Assembly: GCA_014305015.1 (NCBI GenBank) | Contig: JACRUB010000207.1 | Location: 1-8,858 of the forward strand | DNA: 8,858 nucleotides | Reading direction: 5' to 3' | Source of the DNA: Vulcanimicrobiota bacterium | GTDB taxonomy: Bacteria > Vulcanimicrobiota > Vulcanimicrobiia > Vulcanimicrobiales > Vulcanimicrobiaceae | Part shown: positions 6,107-8,858 of the stretch, piece after piece | Layout of the letters: every line of letters starts with the position of its first letter | Position numbering within the stretch: position 1 is the first letter of the stretch | The notes under the pieces: model-generated | What the model was told of the DNA's origin: nothing | The model's database searches: none | What the model saw: the letters and a program-made list of their open reading frames with translations, nothing else | Position numbers and translations under genes: made by a program

Positions 6107-6595
6107 TTACCGATTTTTTTTACGTGTGGGGCGCGCAATAGGCAGACGGCGATCGACGGGCAACGGGTCCGGGTTTGTGGTCTTGAGGCCATCGGCGAAT
6201 GACGGGTGCGCGGGGTTTAGTAGCACGTTGTACTCGATACGCGCAACCGCGCTCGGCACCAGCAACGCCATCGATCGTTGCTCCGCAACCCATATGTTAC
6301 CGAAGGTTTGCAGAGCGGGCGGAGCTGGAAACTCGTACCAATCCGTCGGCAACGCTCTGAAGTCAATACGCTCGATCAAATTATCCTGAATATCGACGAG
6401 CGAATACACATAGTCTGCGGGCAGTTCGCGATTACCCGAATTGGCGATTATTTCCAAAAGTGCAAGCGATAATGTCGATGCCGTGTAAATCATGGCGACG
6501 TCCGGCGAATTCCATCGGCTCCCGTAAAGGCGCGAGCCCTCCCCGGTAAATGCCGTCGCGGCCTGCCACGAGCGGTACACACGAACTACCCGCAA
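6107..6595 (-). CDS. RES domain toxin of a type II toxin-antitoxin pair
   Basis: Members of the RES family (MbcT, ParT, the Xre-RES toxins) act on NAD+ or ADP-ribosylate targets and arrest growth (family knowledge). The 162-residue product matches the domain from start to end: VYR near residue 6, GEGSRLYGSRWNSPD at 18-32 with the conserved Arg27, YTASTLSLALLE ending in Glu48, VPSAV with Ser115, and EYNVLLNPAHPSF at 121-133. These give the Arg, Glu and Ser for which the domain is named, so the toxin looks intact. No ATG is available. The chosen TTG at 6595 is 5 bases after the antitoxin stop, and an in-frame GTG at 6580 is an alternative. The C-terminus is basic (PTRKKNR), encoded over a run of eight A residues. 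Confidence 0.9.
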   Translation of the reverse strand: MRVVRVYRSWQAATAFTGEGSRLYGSRWNSPDVAMIYTASTLSLALLEIIANSGNRELPADYVYSLVDIQDNLIERIDFRALPTDWYEFPAPPALQTFGNIWVAEQRSMALLVPSAVARIEYNVLLNPAHPSFADGLKTTNPDPLPVDRRLPIARPTRKKNR

Positions 6596-6600
6596 ATGTT

Positions 6601-7035
6601 CTAGCTGAAGACGCCGTGCTCGATACGACCCAGAACTTGCTCTACGAGTCGGGTTCCGATTTCCGTATCGAGCAGGTCAATGGGCCGCCGCAAGTTGAGA
6701 GCACGATTCTTCTCGTGCAACCATTCGATGCCGCCCTCATCGCCCAGTGCCTTCTTCGCAAAGGCAACCGCACGTGCAACGCGCAGCACACTATTTGCCT
6801 CGATCGGCTTGAGCGATTCGTTCGCGGCCGCCCGGCGATCGTACGTGCGCGGGCTCATTCCAATTGCAGAGAGCAACGGCAAGATCGCGGAGGCGCTGTT
6901 AGAGGCCAGCTCGCTGATGACCCGTGCGGGGATGCCCGCGCGCACGATGCGCAGGAGATCTTCATCTCCGGCGACCCGGTGTTTGAGCGTCCTCGTCCCA
7001 CCGAGGAGCTTCGCGATCGTGGCGGCTTCAGTCAT
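6601..7035 (-). CDS. Antitoxin of the MbcA/ParS/Xre family (DUF2384)
   Basis: Cognate antitoxin: it should bind and block the RES toxin and, through its N-terminal helix-turn-helix-like part, repress its own promoter (family knowledge). The 144-residue product ends with the highly typical toxin-binding region PIDLLDTEIGTRLVEQVLGR, then IEHGVFS. This is preceded by the helical segment RVARAVAFAKKALGDEGGIEWL near residues 87-108 and a region with ILPLLSAIGMSPRTYDRR near 51-68 that is likely the HTH-like part. The open frame extends upstream to 7245, inside the protease gene, but the ATG at 7035 is the right start. It gives the family length and sits 7 bases after a perfect TATAAT. The antitoxin precedes the toxin, the usual order for this family. 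Confidence 0.9.
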   Translation of the reverse strand: MTEAATIAKLLGGTRTLKHRVAGDEDLLRIVRAGIPARVISELASNSASAILPLLSAIGMSPRTYDRRAAANESLKPIEANSVLRVARAVAFAKKALGDEGGIEWLHEKNRALNLRRPIDLLDTEIGTRLVEQVLGRIEHGVFS

Positions 7036-7042
7036 ATGTCTT

Positions 7043-7072
7043 ATTATATACCGCCAAATGGCGGGTTCGCAA
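7043..7072 (-). promoter_or_regulatory. Promoter of the antitoxin-toxin operon
   Basis: On the minus strand TTGCGA (7067-7072, four of six matches to TTGACA) is followed after 18 bases by a perfect TATAAT (7043-7048). The antitoxin ATG begins 7 bases after the -10 box, so transcription probably starts at or next to the start codon. The whole element fits in the 40 bases between the protease stop and the antitoxin ATG. This is the strongest promoter match I see in the window. Confidence 0.75.
7051..7064. promoter_or_regulatory. Palindromic operator in the antitoxin promoter spacer
   Basis: CCGCC-AAAT-GGCGG is a perfect 5-base inverted repeat around a 4-base centre. It lies wholly between the -35 and -10 boxes. 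Antitoxins of this group repress their own promoters, so this is the likely autorepression site: a dimer bound here would exclude RNA polymerase. The assignment is inferred from position and symmetry. Confidence 0.6.
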
Positions 7073-7075
7073 TCC

Positions 7076-8728
7076 CTAAGGGGTATGCCAGGTCGGGGCG
7101 TCGGGCTGCGGCGGAATGCGATCGTGACCGTCGTTGAAATTCGAGCCGCGTTCGAGATACATCGTCCGATTGAAAGCATCGAATGTAACGATAAAGTTTT
7201 GCAACACGCCCAGGCCAATATTGCCGGCATCAAAGTGATCGGCAAAAGCGCCTTCGGTGCTCAGAACCACATTTGTATTGCGATGGAACATGCGAAACGG
7301 TCCGATATCAAGCACATCGACATTCGACATGTAGGACCGCGTCGATCCGCCCACTCCGAAACTCGGGGGCGCGAGGTGGAGCGTCGGGCCGAGCATGCCG
7401 CGATGTGCTTCTACGAAATCGTGAAACAGTAAAAGTTCGTTCCCGTTTCCGGTATCGATCAAGAACCGGCCTTCGATCCCGTCGACACTGGCTTGAATTT
7501 CGGGTAACTCGCGATCGACGTCGATATCGAATTTCGTGCCTTGTCCCGCAAAACCGCCCGGCGGCGCGAGCGTCATGGTCTTCTTCGCATAGTCGATTTG
7601 TACCATCGCCGAACCAAACAGCGGATATCCCAAAATCCCGTCGATCGGGAAGCGGCCTTCGGTGGCGCCGGCCAAATCGAGAATTGAAGCCGAATGGACC
7701 GGCAAGATTGCATCCCCAATATGGATTTGATCGAGCGAGGTTACGCCGATTCCGCCCATGCGCGAAGCACCGCGCGCCTCGAACGATCCCTCGGGAAGGA
7801 GACCCAAACGAGTGGCCACACGTGAGTCAAGCACGACGCCTTGCGCACCGCTGTCAATCAAAAAGTTGAATGTGCGGCCGTGAATAACCACTTGCGTGTA
7901 GAGCGCACCGCGTTCTTCGATGAGCGGAACGGTCACGGGGCCTTTTGCAATAAGACGTGCCGGCACGAAGGGCGCAAAGACTTCGGCGGCTATTTTTTTA
8001 TTGGGGACGATCTTGGTTGTCGTTTGCGTAATATCGAATGGATGATCGCCGTCGGACTGCACTTGCTTATAAGAAAACAGATAGCCGTGCACCGGGCGGT
8101 AATCGGAAAAATCGTCCGTGTTCGTTCCATCGCCGTCGAGAAATTCAAGGCGGTCTAGCAAAAATGTTTGGGTATCGACATCGATCGTTTCGGTTTCTCC
8201 GTTCGGGGGAGTAATCTCGAGACGGTACACATCGCGCCCATCTTCCAACTTGCTGCGCTCCTTGTACCTTACATACTCCGGATGCGCAAACAAGTCGGAG
8301 GAGTTGATAAAATCTTGCGTAATCGCGCGGCGCAAGTAGAGGCCTTTGAGCTCGATGACGTTCTCACTGCCGTTCTGCTCGAACCGCCGCTCGCCCAATT
8401 GCAGTGAATGTTGGGTCTTAGCACCCAGCGACTGATCGAAACGATCGCGATCTCCTTGATGCCACTGATGAAAGATGCCCGAGAGATGCGCGCCTACGAG
8501 CGTCCCGGACGTCTCAAATGATGTAGGTGGTTTTGCACCGCTGGGCGAGAGCGCGTGTTGATACCCGGAAAGAATCTGCGGAACAGTGAGCGTCTGCGTT
8601 TGTGCTTGGAGTGCCGCCGGCGAAAGGAAAGCGATGCACGCGCACAGCGCGAGCAGCTTATTGACTGGGTGTTTGATACCGGCGGTAACTCTCCATGACG
8701 TTACCGACGTAGTTTTGCGTTTCTGCAT
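7076..8728 (-). CDS. Secreted protein with LolA-like domain and two retropepsin-like aspartic protease lobes
   Basis: Predicted exported protein of 550 residues. A basic, unusually long n-region is followed by the hydrophobic segment LLALCACIAFLSPAALQA, giving a signal peptide with likely cleavage after residue 42. Residues about 45-255 resemble a LolA/RseB-like beta domain (YRLEITPPNGETETIDVDTQ, then TFLLDRLEF). Two retropepsin-like units follow. The first has FLIDSGAQGVVLD (Asp292) and DGILGYPLFG. The second has FLIDTGNGNELLL (Asp425) and NIGLGVLQNF. Each keeps the Asp-Ser/Thr-Gly motif and the later hydrophobic-Gly motif, so a bilobal active site within one chain is plausible. The ATG at 8728 is the only suitable start before the signal peptide and lies inside the upstream transglycosylase gene. 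The substrate is unknown. An upstream in-frame ATG at 8806 is less likely. Confidence 0.85.
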   Translation of the reverse strand: MQKRKTTSVTSWRVTAGIKHPVNKLLALCACIAFLSPAALQAQTQTLTVPQILSGYQHALSPSGAKPPTSFETSGTLVGAHLSGIFHQWHQGDRDRFDQSLGAKTQHSLQLGERRFEQNGSENVIELKGLYLRRAITQDFINSSDLFAHPEYVRYKERSKLEDGRDVYRLEITPPNGETETIDVDTQTFLLDRLEFLDGDGTNTDDFSDYRPVHGYLFSYKQVQSDGDHPFDITQTTTKIVPNKKIAAEVFAPFVPARLIAKGPVTVPLIEERGALYTQVVIHGRTFNFLIDSGAQGVVLDSRVATRLGLLPEGSFEARGASRMGGIGVTSLDQIHIGDAILPVHSASILDLAGATEGRFPIDGILGYPLFGSAMVQIDYAKKTMTLAPPGGFAGQGTKFDIDVDRELPEIQASVDGIEGRFLIDTGNGNELLLFHDFVEAHRGMLGPTLHLAPPSFGVGGSTRSYMSNVDVLDIGPFRMFHRNTNVVLSTEGAFADHFDAGNIGLGVLQNFIVTFDAFNRTMYLERGSNFNDGHDRIPPQPDAPTWHTP

Positions 8729-8858
8729 ACGGGGGCACACCACCAAATTTCTCAACGGCTCCGGGCCCCGCATTGTAGGCGGCGACCGCCAGATGCACGT
8801 CCCCATGGAAACGCTCGAGCAGCCCCTTAATGTAACGGGTGCCGCCAGAAATATTTTG
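8658..8858 (-). CDS. Lytic transglycosylase, SLT domain (C-terminal end only)
   Basis: The frame is open from the right edge to the TAA at 8658 and gives the last 66 residues of a protein. These include GGTRYIKGLLERFHGDVHLA, then VAAYNAGPGAVEKFGGVPPY and ETQNYVGNVMESYRRYQ. The GGxxYLxxLL and AAYNAGPGAVxxxGGVPPYxET motifs are diagnostic of the C-terminal half of the soluble lytic transglycosylase fold, which cleaves peptidoglycan glycan strands in the periplasm. The catalytic Glu and the N-terminus lie outside the window. A transglycosylase next to a flagellar cluster could open the wall for the rod, but general cell-wall turnover is equally possible. Its last 71 bases overlap the start of the protease gene in another frame. 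Confidence 0.9.
   Translation of the reverse strand, partial: QNISGGTRYIKGLLERFHGDVHLAVAAYNAGPGAVEKFGGVPPYAETQNYVGNVMESYRRYQTPSQ

Noticed and set aside
6114..6121. Run of eight T (A on the coding strand) at the toxin 3' end as a terminator or phase-variation tract
   Set aside because: On the coding strand it is A-rich and cannot be the U-tract of a minus-strand terminator. The plus-strand stem before it is only about four pairs. Slippage would change only the last few residues after the RES domain.
6680..7432. A 250-codon plus-strand open frame
   Set aside because: It runs antisense across the antitoxin and the end of the protease gene, has no recognisable domain, and is explained by codon bias of the real minus-strand genes.

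Overview
The window is a dense, moderately GC-rich bacterial segment in which almost every base is coding. It is organised around the export-gate and C-ring part of a flagellar (or flagellum-like type III secretion) gene cluster on the minus strand. The organism looks diderm: it has a flagellar export apparatus, a periplasmic-type lytic transglycosylase and a secreted LolA-like/retropepsin protein. I cannot name the species. A poorly characterised phylum such as Candidatus Eremiobacterota would fit the gene style, but that is a weak guess.

Layout, in the minus-strand direction of transcription (high to low coordinates). At the right edge is the 3' end of a lytic transglycosylase gene. It overlaps a gene for a signal-peptide-bearing protein with two retropepsin-like lobes. 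Next comes a compact Xre/MbcA-type antitoxin plus RES-toxin pair with its own promoter and palindromic operator. Then follows a tightly overlapping run: a FliK/HpaP-like protein, a FlgE/F/G-family axial protein without the usual N-terminal rod motif, a FliM/SctQ-like SpoA protein without the CheY-binding N-terminus, and FliN. This run is interrupted by two plus-strand genes, a GNAT acetyltransferase and a RibD-C/DHFR-fold reductase, placed where fliO is normally found. The minus-strand cluster resumes with fliP, then metF (methylenetetrahydrofolate reductase) inserted between fliP and fliQ, then fliQ and fliR. fliR runs off the left edge.

The secretion genes would work together as export gate (FliP, FliQ, FliR), C-ring/sorting platform (FliM-like, FliN), axial structure (FlgE/F/G-like) and length control or substrate switching (FliK-like). 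Their order parallels both Bacillus-type fliK-flgE-fliM-fliY-fliP-fliQ-fliR and injectisome sctP-Q-R-S-T. metF, the GNAT/DHFR pair and the toxin-antitoxin pair have no known role in that machine.

The most interesting regulatory signal is a repeated arrangement. All five genes that start after a real gap and are not preceded by a Shine-Dalgarno sequence have a TANNNT box ending 6 or 7 bases before the ATG. These are fliQ, fliP, the GNAT gene, the FliK-like gene and the antitoxin. This suggests leaderless transcription. metF, which sits inside the fliP transcript, has a clear Shine-Dalgarno sequence instead. I saw no RNA genes, CRISPR arrays, insertion sequences or convincing terminators.
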